Assembly: GCA_903875225.1 (NCBI GenBank)
Contig: CAIQVJ010000048.1
Span: forward strand, 62,001-126,000
Direction of reading: 5' to 3'
Length of the DNA: 64,000 bases
DNA from: an uncultured Pseudomonadota bacterium
Lineage (GTDB): Bacteria; Myxococcota_A; UBA796; SXON01
The notes under the pieces are model-generated. The model saw only the letters and a program-made list of their open reading frames with translations, did not search any database and was not told where the DNA came from. Positions 40,653 through 50,144 of this stretch are shown here, one piece after another. How positions within the stretch are numbered: position 1 is the stretch's first letter; the number at the start of each line of letters is the position of its first letter. A program made the position numbers and the translations under genes.

Positions 40653-41513
40653 ATGCTGGCTGGTTGCGTTGAGGCGCCCGTGTCCAAGGCCCCTGCAGCT
40701 CCGGATGCGTACGCCGTGGCGATGGTCAACGGCCACCCCGTCCACGCCGACGACGTCGCCGAGTACGTCCGTTCCTCCAGCCACGAGGAGAAGGACAGCC
40801 TCGAGCGTAGAAAGAACGCCCTGGAGGTGATCATCGACGAAGAGCTGGCCACCCAGAAGGCCGAGGCGCTGGGGCTGCAACCCACCGAGGTCGCCCAGAC
40901 CAAGATCCGCGGCCTGCAGTCGCAGATCGAGGACATCCGGCGGCATGAGCTCTCCGCGGCGTACTTTCGCCAGCAGGTCAGGGCCCAGTCGGGCGGGGAC
41001 GACATCGCCGCCTTCTACAAGGCGAACGAGGCGAACATCCGCACCGACGTGCACGTGTTCCAGATCCTGCGTCGGAGCGAGGCCGAGATCAACGAGGTCG
41101 AGGCCCAGCTCAAGAAGGGGGTCCCCTTCGAGGAGCTGGCGGCACAGCCCTTCGCGAAGCTGCCCCCCGCGGTGGGCAACCCCTGGGATCTCGGCTTCCT
41201 GAAGTGGAGCCAGGTCCCGGAGCCCTGGCAGGGGCTCGTGTACGACATGGCCCCGGGAGCCGTGAGCGGGGTGATCAAGGGTCCGAACGAGCGGTTCTGG
41301 ATCATCCAGGTCGTGGCCAAACAGGAGAACCCGGGCGCCACGCTCGAGGCCATGAGGCCGGTGCTGGAGAAGCTCCTGGGCGCCCGACGTGAGGAGGCTG
41401 CGCGCACGGATGCCCAGAAGAAGCTCCGGAGCGAGGCCAAGGTGGAGTACCTGAACCCAGCGTTGCTCTCGCCCGCTGCTCCGGTCAAGAACCCCGACGC
41501 AGAAGAGGAGTAG
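40653..41513 (+). CDS. Parvulin-type (PpiC/SurA-like) peptidyl-prolyl isomerase lipoprotein; 5' start uncertain
   Basis: VHVFQILRRSEAEINEVEAQLKKGVPFEELA...LGFLKWSQVPEPWQGLVYDMAPGAVSGVIKGPNERFWIIQVV; lipobox LAGC. Confidence 0.8.
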   Translation: MLAGCVEAPVSKAPAAPDAYAVAMVNGHPVHADDVAEYVRSSSHEEKDSLERRKNALEVIIDEELATQKAEALGLQPTEVAQTKIRGLQSQIEDIRRHELSAAYFRQQVRAQSGGDDIAAFYKANEANIRTDVHVFQILRRSEAEINEVEAQLKKGVPFEELAAQPFAKLPPAVGNPWDLGFLKWSQVPEPWQGLVYDMAPGAVSGVIKGPNERFWIIQVVAKQENPGATLEAMRPVLEKLLGARREEAARTDAQKKLRSEAKVEYLNPALLSPAAPVKNPDAEEE

Positions 41514-41542
41514 GTTACTCCCCGGAATCTCCGGAGTGTGGC

Positions 41543-42151
41543 GTGCTTCTCCTGCTCGGTTGTGCTTCCCGAGACGTGATCGCGGTTCGTGTGGACGCAC
41601 GCGTGGAGGAGTCCACCTCGGTGGACTCCGGCGACACGGGTGCTGCATGCGACGAGGACCTGGGGTGTTCCGGGTGCAACTGCAACCCCCCGAGGGTGTT
41701 CGACGACCACGTGGAGCTGCCGAGCTCCCGTTCGATGCGAGAAGACGCCAGGGTCGTCTTCTCGGTCCGCTACTCGGGCGAACATCCCACAGGACAAGCC
41801 CTGAGTGGCGAGGTCACCGGGGTCGTGCTCCAGCAGCCGATCGAGGTCGATGCATTCGGGACATCGGCCACCCCGCTCTACACCATCGATGCAGACGCGA
41901 GCTTGATCCCAGCGTCTGACTCTCTCGTGCCGTACTCGCCCTCCCCGCTTGTGTCGGACGATGGGAGCACGCTCACGTTCGACTACGTGAACTGTGGCCT
42001 TCACGTGCGTGAAGTTCACACCCTCGAGGCCCGCGACCCGCTCCCGGTGCAGTTCTACGCCGGGACCCCGTGCTGCGGATGGACAGAGGCGCCTGCATGG
42101 CTCGGAGGCATGGTCTGGGTCCTCGTGGCCGTCCGGAGGCGCGGACGCTGA
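41543..42151 (+). CDS. Cys-containing surface protein, N-terminal lipobox-like, C-terminal MYXO-CTERM-like tail
   Basis: MLLLLGCAS; DLGCSGCNCNPP; C-term CCGWTEAPAWLGGMVWVLVAVRRRGR. Confidence 0.6.
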   Translation: MLLLLGCASRDVIAVRVDARVEESTSVDSGDTGAACDEDLGCSGCNCNPPRVFDDHVELPSSRSMREDARVVFSVRYSGEHPTGQALSGEVTGVVLQQPIEVDAFGTSATPLYTIDADASLIPASDSLVPYSPSPLVSDDGSTLTFDYVNCGLHVREVHTLEARDPLPVQFYAGTPCCGWTEAPAWLGGMVWVLVAVRRRGR

Positions 42152-42154
42152 CGC

Positions 42155-43174
42155 TCAGGGCCAGGGCGAGGCGCCGATCACCCACGCGTGCCCCCACGAC
42201 ACCAGGGCGTAGAGCGCGAGCCCGCCGAGGATCCGCACGACGCCAATCTCCCGGAGGGAAAACGTGTTCCGCCCCGCTGCGATCGCGGAGAACGGCACCA
42301 CGGAGGTGGCTGCCGCGTAACGGGCCCAGGCCTCGGGGGAGCGCCGCGCCAGCCGCCGGTCGATGTGCAGGCTGCCCACGATCCCCAGGGCCAGCACCGA
42401 GCCGAAGAGCCCCACGGACGCCAGATCGCCGTTCGGGAAAAGGTGGGCGACCGCCCACAACGAGGTCGAGATGTTCACGGGGTGGCGTGTGATCCGGTGG
42501 ATCCCGCGTGCGGGGCTCCCGACCATCGCCGCCATGCCAGCCATCGTGGGCGAAGGCGTCGTGTAGCCCGCCACCTGCATGACCATCACCCACGGCATCA
42601 CGAGCAGGGGCACCCAGCGCGTCCAGGTGGACGGCGCCCATAGCTCCACGTACGGGGCCTTCGTCCAGCCGTACACGAGCGCTCCGAGCGCCAGGCCGAT
42701 GACGACCGAGTAGGCAGCCATGAACCCGTACTCACCGAGCCGGGCGATGGCACGGTCCCGCAGGTGCCGCCCGGACAGCAGGAGGTGCCCGCCCACGAAC
42801 GCGACGCCCCCGAGCGCCACGACGCCAAACCAGCCGCGGGAACCCGGCGCCGCGGGCGAGAGCGCAGTGATGGCGCCGACCAGCCGGTCGACGCGCGCCC
42901 TATCGGCCGTGGGGGGCATGATCCCCGGCGCGAAGCCGACGACCACCTCGGCGTCAGGCTCCAGGAGCGCGCGACGCAGGTAGGCCTCGTCGGCCACCAC
43001 GTCGAGGCCCTGCCCGGCGGCCGTCCGGACATGCTCCGTCCGGCCCGCGAGCGTCGAGAGGTCCGGGCCCACGCCGGCGGCACCACCCGGATGGCAAGCG
43101 AGGCAGCCATCGGCGCGCAGATCATCGAGCGGCGCCGCGAGCGCGACCGGGATCAGCAGCCCCAGGCCGATCAC
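42155..43174 (-). CDS. Monoheme cytochrome c domain fused to NnrU-like membrane domain
   Basis: GCLACHPGGAAGVGPDLSTL...AYLRRALLEPDAEVVVGFAPGIMPP then multi-TM ITRHPVNISTSLWAVAHLFPNGD. Confidence 0.8.
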   Translation of the reverse strand: MIGLGLLIPVALAAPLDDLRADGCLACHPGGAAGVGPDLSTLAGRTEHVRTAAGQGLDVVADEAYLRRALLEPDAEVVVGFAPGIMPPTADRARVDRLVGAITALSPAAPGSRGWFGVVALGGVAFVGGHLLLSGRHLRDRAIARLGEYGFMAAYSVVIGLALGALVYGWTKAPYVELWAPSTWTRWVPLLVMPWVMVMQVAGYTTPSPTMAGMAAMVGSPARGIHRITRHPVNISTSLWAVAHLFPNGDLASVGLFGSVLALGIVGSLHIDRRLARRSPEAWARYAAATSVVPFSAIAAGRNTFSLREIGVVRILGGLALYALVSWGHAWVIGASPWP

Positions 43175-43184
43175 CGGACCGGAA

Positions 43185-44597
43185 TCACGGCGCGGTCGGC
43201 GCGGCGGGGAGGTCCGTGCCGGCGGGCGCGATCACCCGGGCGGCAGCCAGCGCGGAGTCGAGCACCGGGCCGGGGTAGAGCCCCATCCCCACGACGCCTG
43301 CGACAGCCAGCGCGATCGCGAACGCCGTCGCGCGTGCGACCACAGGCCCATCGGGCCGCGGCGTAGGCTCCATGTAGATCGCCCGGGCCACCTTGAGGTA
43401 GTAGAAAAGCCCCAGCACCGCGAGCAGCGCGCCCAGAAGCACGATGCCGCCCATGCCCGCCCGCCAGGCGGCGTTGAACACGATGAGCTTGGCCCAGAAG
43501 CCGGCCACGAAGGGGATACCGCCAAGCGAGAGCAGGAACAGCAGCATCGAAAGCGAGAGCGCCGGGCTCCGACGCGCGAGCCCGTTCCAGGCCGGGATGT
43601 CACTCTCGCCCACCACCTCGACCACGAGGAAGGCACCCATGTTGGAGGCGACGTAGGTCGCGAGGTAGAAGAGCATGCCGCCGAGCGCGTCGACGGTGCC
43701 CAGCGAGAGGGCCACCAACAGGAGTCCCACGTGGGCCACGCCCGAGTAGCCGAGCAGGCGTCGGACGTTGGACTGCGGCAGCGCGAGCAGGTTGCCACCG
43801 ATCATGGTGATCACCCCGACCAGCAGCAGCACGGGTGCCGTCCGCTCCGGCGCCATCGCCTGCACGAACAGGCGCGAGAGCGCCGCGAAGCCAGCGACCT
43901 TCGGCGCGACCGACAGGAACGCCACGAAGGGCGTAGGCGCCGCCTGGTAGGTGTCCGGGACCCACATGTGGAACGGGATGGCGCCGACCTTGTAGGCCAT
44001 GCCGGCGAGCACCAGCAGGGCGCCCAGCGCCAGCATGGGCGTGGATGCGCCATGCAGCGCGTCAAACCGGGTGGAGTTCGTCGCGCCGATGAGGAACGAG
44101 AGGCCGTACATCGTGACCGCCGCGCTCACTGCGCCCGTCAGGTACAGCTTCGTGGCGCCCTCGATGCCCTCGCGGGCGGTCTTGTGCATCGCCGCCAGCA
44201 CGTAGAGCGGGATGCCCATGAGCTCGAAGCTCACGACGAGGAGCACCAGATCACGAGCGCCGGCGAGCAGGGTCATGCCGCACAGCGAGGCGAGCAGCAG
44301 TACGTAGTACTCGCCCTGTCGCCGCGGAAAGACGCGGTCGGCATGCTCGATGCTGCCCAGCGAGGCGATGATGCCCGCGGCGAGCAGCACGCGCTGCACG
44401 TAGCAGGTGAACGCATCGTCCACGTAGGCGCCACCGAAGCTCTCCCCGGTTCCGGGCAGGAACCAGGTGGCCGCGAGGATGCCCGCGAGGCCAGCAGCCG
44501 CGAGCGCACCGACACCGCGAGCGCTCCCGCCACCGGGCACGAGATCTGCGACGAGCGCCAGGAATGCGAGGGTGGCGACGAGGATGGCGATGGTCAC
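43185..44597 (-). CDS. nuoN: NADH-quinone oxidoreductase subunit N
   Basis: GMAYKVGAIPFHMWVPDTYQAAPTPFVAFLSVAPKVAGFAAL. Confidence 0.95.
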   Translation of the reverse strand: MTIAILVATLAFLALVADLVPGGGSARGVGALAAAGLAGILAATWFLPGTGESFGGAYVDDAFTCYVQRVLLAAGIIASLGSIEHADRVFPRRQGEYYVLLLASLCGMTLLAGARDLVLLVVSFELMGIPLYVLAAMHKTAREGIEGATKLYLTGAVSAAVTMYGLSFLIGATNSTRFDALHGASTPMLALGALLVLAGMAYKVGAIPFHMWVPDTYQAAPTPFVAFLSVAPKVAGFAALSRLFVQAMAPERTAPVLLLVGVITMIGGNLLALPQSNVRRLLGYSGVAHVGLLLVALSLGTVDALGGMLFYLATYVASNMGAFLVVEVVGESDIPAWNGLARRSPALSLSMLLFLLSLGGIPFVAGFWAKLIVFNAAWRAGMGGIVLLGALLAVLGLFYYLKVARAIYMEPTPRPDGPVVARATAFAIALAVAGVVGMGLYPGPVLDSALAAARVIAPAGTDLPAAPTAP

Positions 44598-46111
44598 TTG
44601 AGCACCATCGGGAGGTAGGTGTTCGTGGCGACGTCGATGTAGTCGAGCACGAGCCTCGGGCAGCTACCAAAGGCGATCAAGCAGGCTCCCAGCGTGATGA
44701 GCGCGACCCACTCGGGACCTTTCGCGTCCGAGAGATGATGGTAGCGCTCCGGTGGGCCTTCGCCCCAGAAGATCGCCCTCACCGCGCGGAGGACGTAGAT
44801 GGCGGTCACCCAGGCGCCGACGATACCCGCGAGGGCCCAGACCCACTGGCCGGCCTCCCACGCCCCGAGGAACACGAGAAACTCGGCCACGAATCCGGCG
44901 AGTCCAGGCATGCCGAGCGACGAGAGCCCCGCGATGGTGAAGAACACCGCCACCCCGGGCATGACCGAAGCGAACCCGCCCATGCGGAAGATCTCGCGAT
45001 CATGCGCCCGGTTGTAGATGAGGCCGACGAGGGCGAAGAACAGGCCGGTCATCAGCCCGTGGGCGACCATCTGGAAGATGGCGCCATTCCAACCGTTCAC
45101 CGTGAGGGTCGCTGCACCGAGCATCACGACGCCCATGTGGCTGACTGAGCTGTAGGCGACGACGTACTTCAGGTCCTTCTGCGACATCGCGCCGAGCGCG
45201 CCGTACACGATGTTGATGACCGCCACCCCACCCACGACCACGGCCCAGGCCTGTGCGCCCTCGGGGAGAAGCACCATGCCGATCCGCATGACGCCGAAGG
45301 CGCCGAGCTTCATGAGCACGCCGGCGTGGAGCATCGAGACCGCAGTGGGCGCAGCGGCGTGGCCGTCCGGCGACCAGGTATGGAACGGGAAGACGCCGGC
45401 GAGCGTGCCGAAGCCGAGCCACAGGGCCGGGAAGGCCCACATCTGCATCGACCGCGAGAAGTGCGCGTTGCCGAGCGCCAGCATGTCGAACGTGCCGGCC
45501 TCCTGCCGCATCGCCAGGATGCCCACCAGGATGAACGCAGACCCGATCAGGAGCATCAGCGTCAGCTTCATGGCCGCGTATTCACGGCCGCCGACGTCCA
45601 TCTTCCGATAAAGGAACGCGAAGGGCCCGGAGGCCTCCACCTTCTTGGTGCTGCCCCAGATGCCGATGAGCAGGTACATCGGCAGTACGGCGATCTCGTA
45701 GAACAAGAACAGCACGAACAGATCGAGGCTCACGAACACGCCGAACACGCCTGCGACGAGCGTGAGCAGCAGGATGTAGAAGTCCTTGTCCCGGTCCTCC
45801 AGCGTCCACGTGGCGAACACGCCGGCAAACAGCGTGATCCCGGTCAGCAGCAGCAAGGCAACGCCCCAGCCGTCCACGGCCACGTCGTAGCGGATGCCGA
45901 GCGCGCCGATGAGCACGTGGGTCTCACGCAGCTGGTAGCCGCCCTCGGCGATGTTGTACGCGTACGCGACCGCAAGGGAACCCGCGAGCGAGACCAGCGA
46001 GGCGGCGAGGGACACGATGCGCGTGACCGCACGGGAGGCCGCGGGCACGAAGAGGAGCACGGTCGCCGCGACGAGCGGCGAGAGCACGATGATCGAGAGC
46101 CATGGGATCAT
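44594..46111 (-). CDS. nuoM: NADH-quinone oxidoreductase subunit M
   Basis: GTLAGVFPFHTWSPDGHAAAPTAVSMLHAGVLMKLGAFGVMRIGM; start refined to ATG 46111. Confidence 0.96.
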   Translation of the reverse strand: MIPWLSIIVLSPLVAATVLLFVPAASRAVTRIVSLAASLVSLAGSLAVAYAYNIAEGGYQLRETHVLIGALGIRYDVAVDGWGVALLLLTGITLFAGVFATWTLEDRDKDFYILLLTLVAGVFGVFVSLDLFVLFLFYEIAVLPMYLLIGIWGSTKKVEASGPFAFLYRKMDVGGREYAAMKLTLMLLIGSAFILVGILAMRQEAGTFDMLALGNAHFSRSMQMWAFPALWLGFGTLAGVFPFHTWSPDGHAAAPTAVSMLHAGVLMKLGAFGVMRIGMVLLPEGAQAWAVVVGGVAVINIVYGALGAMSQKDLKYVVAYSSVSHMGVVMLGAATLTVNGWNGAIFQMVAHGLMTGLFFALVGLIYNRAHDREIFRMGGFASVMPGVAVFFTIAGLSSLGMPGLAGFVAEFLVFLGAWEAGQWVWALAGIVGAWVTAIYVLRAVRAIFWGEGPPERYHHLSDAKGPEWVALITLGACLIAFGSCPRLVLDYIDVATNTYLPMVLK

Positions 46112-47886
46112 TGCATCGCCCCCCACGCGGCGAGGAGCACGACGCCGACCACGGCGGCGTAGACGTAGTCACGCACCTTTCCAGTCTGTAGCAACCGAAG
46201 CCTTTCCCCCCCCTCGAGTGCGACCCAGCCGGAGAGGTTGATGAGACCGTCCACCACGTACCGGTCGAACCAGCCGGCCGCGCGCGCGAACGGGAGCAAC
46301 CCCTGGCGCCATGCGGCCGCCCAGAGCCTGTCCACCGGCGCGGAGGCGAGGAACGTGGCGGCCGCGGGCCAGGCGAGCCAGGTGAGCTGGCCGATGCCGT
46401 AGCGGGCGACGCCAAGGCCGACACCGCCCAGCGCGAAGATCGTCGCGATCCCGCCCACCGGGGTCACGCTGAAGTGGTACTCGAGCCCGAGGCGCTCCGC
46501 AAACGGACCGGCAAACCAGCCTGCCGCGACCGCAGGTACGGAGAGGAAGAGCATCGGCGCCAGCATCACGAACGGCGACTCATGGGCGTGATGCACCCGC
46601 TCCTTCTGCTCCCCGGAGAACACGAGGCACATCACCCGCGTCATGTAGAACGCTGTGAGCCCGGCACCGGCGAGGCAGAGGACGAGCGGGCCGTAGCGCC
46701 CCGCCTCGAACAACTCCTCCAGCAACAGGTCCTTGCTGAAGAAGCCCGCAAACCCCGGAATCCCGGCGAGCGCCAGGGTACCCGCGCCGAACAGCCCGGC
46801 GGTCCACGGAGCCTTGCGCCACAGCCCGCCCATCTCGCGGATGTCGTTGGTGCCCGTGGCGTGGATGACCGAGCCGGCCGCGAGGAACAGGAGCGCCTTG
46901 AAGAAGGCATGCGTCGTGAGATGCAGGTAGCCGCCCAGCATCTCGCCGGAGCCGAGCCCGGCGATCATGTAGCCCAGCTGCGAACACGTGGAATAGGCCA
47001 GCACCTTCTTGATGTCCGTCTGCACGAGCGCGATGCACGCAGCGGTGAACGCCGTCACACCGCCGACCCAGCTCATCACCACCAGCACGTCCGGCGCCGC
47101 GTGGAAGATCGGCCAGGCACGGACGACGAGGTACACGCCGGCCGCCACCATCGTCGCGGCATGGAGCAACGCGGACACCGGTGTGGGGCCCTCCATCGCA
47201 TCCGGCAGCCACACGTGGAGCGGCATCTGCGCGCTCTTGCCCATCACGCCGACGAACAGGAGCGCCGCGACCGCCGTGGCGACCTGCGGGGCGAGCACGT
47301 GGTCCCAGGCGAAACCGCCCGTCGCGCCGTAGAGCACGACGATGCCGGTCATGAGCCCGATGTCCGCAAAGCGGGTGACCCAGACCGCCTTCACGGCCGC
47401 CTTGCCCGCGGAGGGCTTCCTCCACCAGTACCCGATCAAGAGGTAGGAGCAGAGGCCGACCAGCTCCCAGCAGCCCACCAGCTGCAGCAGGTTGGGTGCG
47501 ACCACCAGCCCGACCATCGCGAAGATGAACAGGGACTGCCAGGCGAAATACCGGCCGAGATCCTTCGGAGGCTCGTGCGAGAGGTAGCCGAGCGAGTAGA
47601 TCTGGACGCACGCCGCGACGGCGGTGACCACGATGAGCATCGACGCCGACGTGGGGTCGAGCCGCCAGCCGACGCTGGCGATCACGTGCCCGCTGCGGAC
47701 CAGCCAGGGGTACTCATAGAGTTCGCTCCTGCCGCTCGCGAACAGGGCGACCGCGATGCCGAAGCACGCGACGGCAACCGCAGCGGAGAGCATCCCGGCG
47801 AACCGGCCTGTGTGGCGGAGAGGCCAACAGACCGCCAGCAAGGCGAACATCGCGATGGGCAGCGCGAGGAGGAGGGCGGCGCTCAT
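46108..47886 (-). CDS. nuoL: NADH-quinone oxidoreductase subunit L
   Basis: MGKSAQMPLHVWLPDAMEGPTPVSALLHAATMVAAGVYLVVR; ATG 47886. Confidence 0.96.
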   Translation of the reverse strand: MSAALLLALPIAMFALLAVCWPLRHTGRFAGMLSAAVAVACFGIAVALFASGRSELYEYPWLVRSGHVIASVGWRLDPTSASMLIVVTAVAACVQIYSLGYLSHEPPKDLGRYFAWQSLFIFAMVGLVVAPNLLQLVGCWELVGLCSYLLIGYWWRKPSAGKAAVKAVWVTRFADIGLMTGIVVLYGATGGFAWDHVLAPQVATAVAALLFVGVMGKSAQMPLHVWLPDAMEGPTPVSALLHAATMVAAGVYLVVRAWPIFHAAPDVLVVMSWVGGVTAFTAACIALVQTDIKKVLAYSTCSQLGYMIAGLGSGEMLGGYLHLTTHAFFKALLFLAAGSVIHATGTNDIREMGGLWRKAPWTAGLFGAGTLALAGIPGFAGFFSKDLLLEELFEAGRYGPLVLCLAGAGLTAFYMTRVMCLVFSGEQKERVHHAHESPFVMLAPMLFLSVPAVAAGWFAGPFAERLGLEYHFSVTPVGGIATIFALGGVGLGVARYGIGQLTWLAWPAAATFLASAPVDRLWAAAWRQGLLPFARAAGWFDRYVVDGLINLSGWVALEGGERLRLLQTGKVRDYVYAAVVGVVLLAAWGAMQ

Positions 47887-48182
47887 CCTTTCAACGCCGA
47901 GGGCACGTCCGCATCGGTCGACCCGTGCGTGCGCGCGATGAGGATGACCAGCGCGAGCCCCACGACCACCTCGGCCACGGTGAGCGCGATCGCAAACAGC
48001 GCCATTGCTTGACCCCACGGATGGTTTCCGAACCGGGAGAACGCCACCAGGTTGATGTTGGCAGCGTTCGCCATCAGCTCCACAGAGAGCACAACGCTCA
48101 CGAGGCTACGCCGGGTGAGCACACCGAAAAGCCCGATGCAGAACATCAGGGCAGCCACGATGAGCACGGCATGGAGTGTCAT
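47883..48182 (-). CDS. nuoK: NADH-quinone oxidoreductase subunit K
   Basis: IGLFGVLTRRSLVSVVLSVELMANAANINLVAFSRF. Confidence 0.96.
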   Translation of the reverse strand: MTLHAVLIVAALMFCIGLFGVLTRRSLVSVVLSVELMANAANINLVAFSRFGNHPWGQAMALFAIALTVAEVVVGLALVILIARTHGSTDADVPSALKG

Positions 48183-48643
48183 GCGTCCTTCTTCCGGGCG
48201 AGCACGATCGCCCCGATCATCGCCACCAGCAGGAGCGCCGAAAGCACTTCGAAGGGCAGCGCGAGTTGGTTCAGGATCACGGCGCCGAGGACCTGCGTCT
48301 CGATGTGCGCGCCAGTCGTGGCGTCCGGAGAGCGCAGGACCACGGAGACCACACCCGCAAAGACGGCGGCTACGGCCAGGGCCGCCCGAAGCTGGCCGTT
48401 GGGGGCGGCCTCGGCATCCGGCCGCGCGAGCATCACGGCAAAGAGCATCAGCGTGACGATGCCGCCCGTGTAGAGCAGCACCTGGATCGCCGCCATGAAC
48501 CCGGCGTCCATCGTGACGTAGATCCCCGCGGTGGCCACGAGGGCGAGCCCCAGCCAGAGGACCGCGTGGACCAGGTCACGGGTACGCACCGCCATGACTC
48601 CTGAGCCGAGCAGGACGAGTGAAGCCACCGCAAACGGGATCAT
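48179..48643 (-). CDS. nuoJ: NADH-quinone oxidoreductase subunit J
   Basis: NLVHAVLWLG-like N-term (DLVHAVLWLGLALVATAGIYVTMDAGFMAAIQVLLYTGGIVTLMLFAVML). Confidence 0.94.
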   Translation of the reverse strand: MIPFAVASLVLLGSGVMAVRTRDLVHAVLWLGLALVATAGIYVTMDAGFMAAIQVLLYTGGIVTLMLFAVMLARPDAEAAPNGQLRAALAVAAVFAGVVSVVLRSPDATTGAHIETQVLGAVILNQLALPFEVLSALLLVAMIGAIVLARKKDA

Positions 48644-49182
48644 GTCGTCGTCTCCGGCGCCTTGGGCGTCTCCGCAGGCTTGGCGGCCTCGGCGGGCTTC
48701 GGCGGCTTTGGCGGCTCCTGCATCGCGATGAGCCCGGAGCCGGTCGACCACGCGGCGGTCCCCGGCTTCTCGTTCGCGTAGAGCCGCTCCATGGTGAGCA
48801 GCAGGTCCTCGCGCGAGAAGCCCACCTCGGCGGGTACCTGCAACATCACGATGGCGTCGGTCGGGCACACCTGCACGCAGAGCTCACAGCTGATGCAGGC
48901 GCCCGCGTCGAGCGTGAAGTCGGCACACCAGCCGCGAGACTTGCCCGTCTTCTCGGACACCGCACGCCCGCCGGGCACCACGGTGATGATGAACGAGGGG
49001 CAGATCTTCTCACACATCTTGCAGCCGATGCAGGCCTGGTCGCCGTGCTCGTCGTGCAGGAGCGCAAAGCTGGTGCGAAAGCGCGCGGCGCGCGGGCGCG
49101 TGCCCTTCCACGGCAACGGCGTCGTGGTTTTCGGGCGGAACAGGTTCCGACCGGAGATCCGCAATGTGTCGAGCAGTTTCAT
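48640..49182 (-). CDS. nuoI: NADH-quinone oxidoreductase subunit I (two 4Fe-4S)
   Basis: CIGCKMCEKICPSF and CISCELCVQVCPTDAI. Confidence 0.95.
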   Translation of the reverse strand: MKLLDTLRISGRNLFRPKTTTPLPWKGTRPRAARFRTSFALLHDEHGDQACIGCKMCEKICPSFIITVVPGGRAVSEKTGKSRGWCADFTLDAGACISCELCVQVCPTDAIVMLQVPAEVGFSREDLLLTMERLYANEKPGTAAWSTGSGLIAMQEPPKPPKPAEAAKPAETPKAPETTT

Positions 49183-50144
49183 GTGAAGTGCACCCAGAGC
49201 GCGCTCGCCATGACCACCGCGAGGCCGAGCGGAATGCCCTTCTTCCAGGCGAGGTTCATCAGCTGATCACCGCGGAAGCGTAGGAACGACCACCGGACCC
49301 AGAAGATCCCCGCGAAAAGCAGGAGCGACTTGATCAGGAGCCAGTGCGGGCCGTCCGGGCCGGGCCCGTCCCAGCCGCCGAGAAAGAGGGCAGCCGCCAT
49401 GATGCTCGACACCAGCGTGTGCATGTACTCAGCGAGGTACAACAGGCCGAACTTCATGCCCGTGTACTCGGTGGTGATGCCTGCCACGAGCTCGCTCTCG
49501 GCCTCGGGGATGTCGAAGGGGATGCGGTTGGCCTCGGCGAGCGAGCACAGGAAGAACAGGACGAAGGCGAGAGCACCCGGTCCGGGCGGCCAGAGCGCGA
49601 ACCAGTGCCCGTCGGCCTGCGCGGCGATGATGTCACTGATCCGGAAGCTGCCCGTGAGGATGATCGGCACCAACGCCGCGAGGAGCAGGGGCACCTCGAA
49701 CGAGACGGCCTGCGCGATCGCGCGCATGCCTCCGAGCAGGGCGTACTTGTTGTTGCTGCCCCAGCCGGCCATGAACACGGGCACGACCATGAGGCTGGAG
49801 ATCGAGAGCGCGAAGAGCACGCCGATGTCGAGATCTGCGGGCACGAGGCCCGGCGCCCAGGGGACGACCGCGAGCGTGGCGAGCACCAGGATCAGTCCGA
49901 GCGGCGCCGCGACGTTGAAGAGCACCGGATCCGCCGTGCGCGGGATGATGTCGGCCTTCTGGAGGAGCTTGAGGAGGTCGGCGATCGGCTGCAACAGGCC
50001 AACAGGCCCCACCTCGGTTGGGCCTGGACGATTCTGCATCGCCCCGGCGAACTTCCGCTCGAACCAGGTGGACCATGCGGCCACGATCATCGCCCCGGTG
50101 ACGACGACGAGCCCCCACAGGGCTCCTGCAAGCCACGGGTTCAT
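49179..50144 (-). CDS. nuoH: NADH-quinone oxidoreductase subunit H
   Basis: WFERKFAGAMQNRPGPTEVGPVGLLQPIADLLKLLQKADIIP; NRIPFDIPEAESELVAGITTEYTGMKF. Confidence 0.97.
   Translation of the reverse strand: MNPWLAGALWGLVVVTGAMIVAAWSTWFERKFAGAMQNRPGPTEVGPVGLLQPIADLLKLLQKADIIPRTADPVLFNVAAPLGLILVLATLAVVPWAPGLVPADLDIGVLFALSISSLMVVPVFMAGWGSNNKYALLGGMRAIAQAVSFEVPLLLAALVPIILTGSFRISDIIAAQADGHWFALWPPGPGALAFVLFFLCSLAEANRIPFDIPEAESELVAGITTEYTGMKFGLLYLAEYMHTLVSSIMAAALFLGGWDGPGPDGPHWLLIKSLLLFAGIFWVRWSFLRFRGDQLMNLAWKKGIPLGLAVVMASALWVHFT

Noticed and set aside
41514-41542. ACTCCCCGG-AATCT-CCGGAGT as terminator of the PPIase gene
   Set aside because: Short bulged stem without T-tract; cannot be distinguished from chance.
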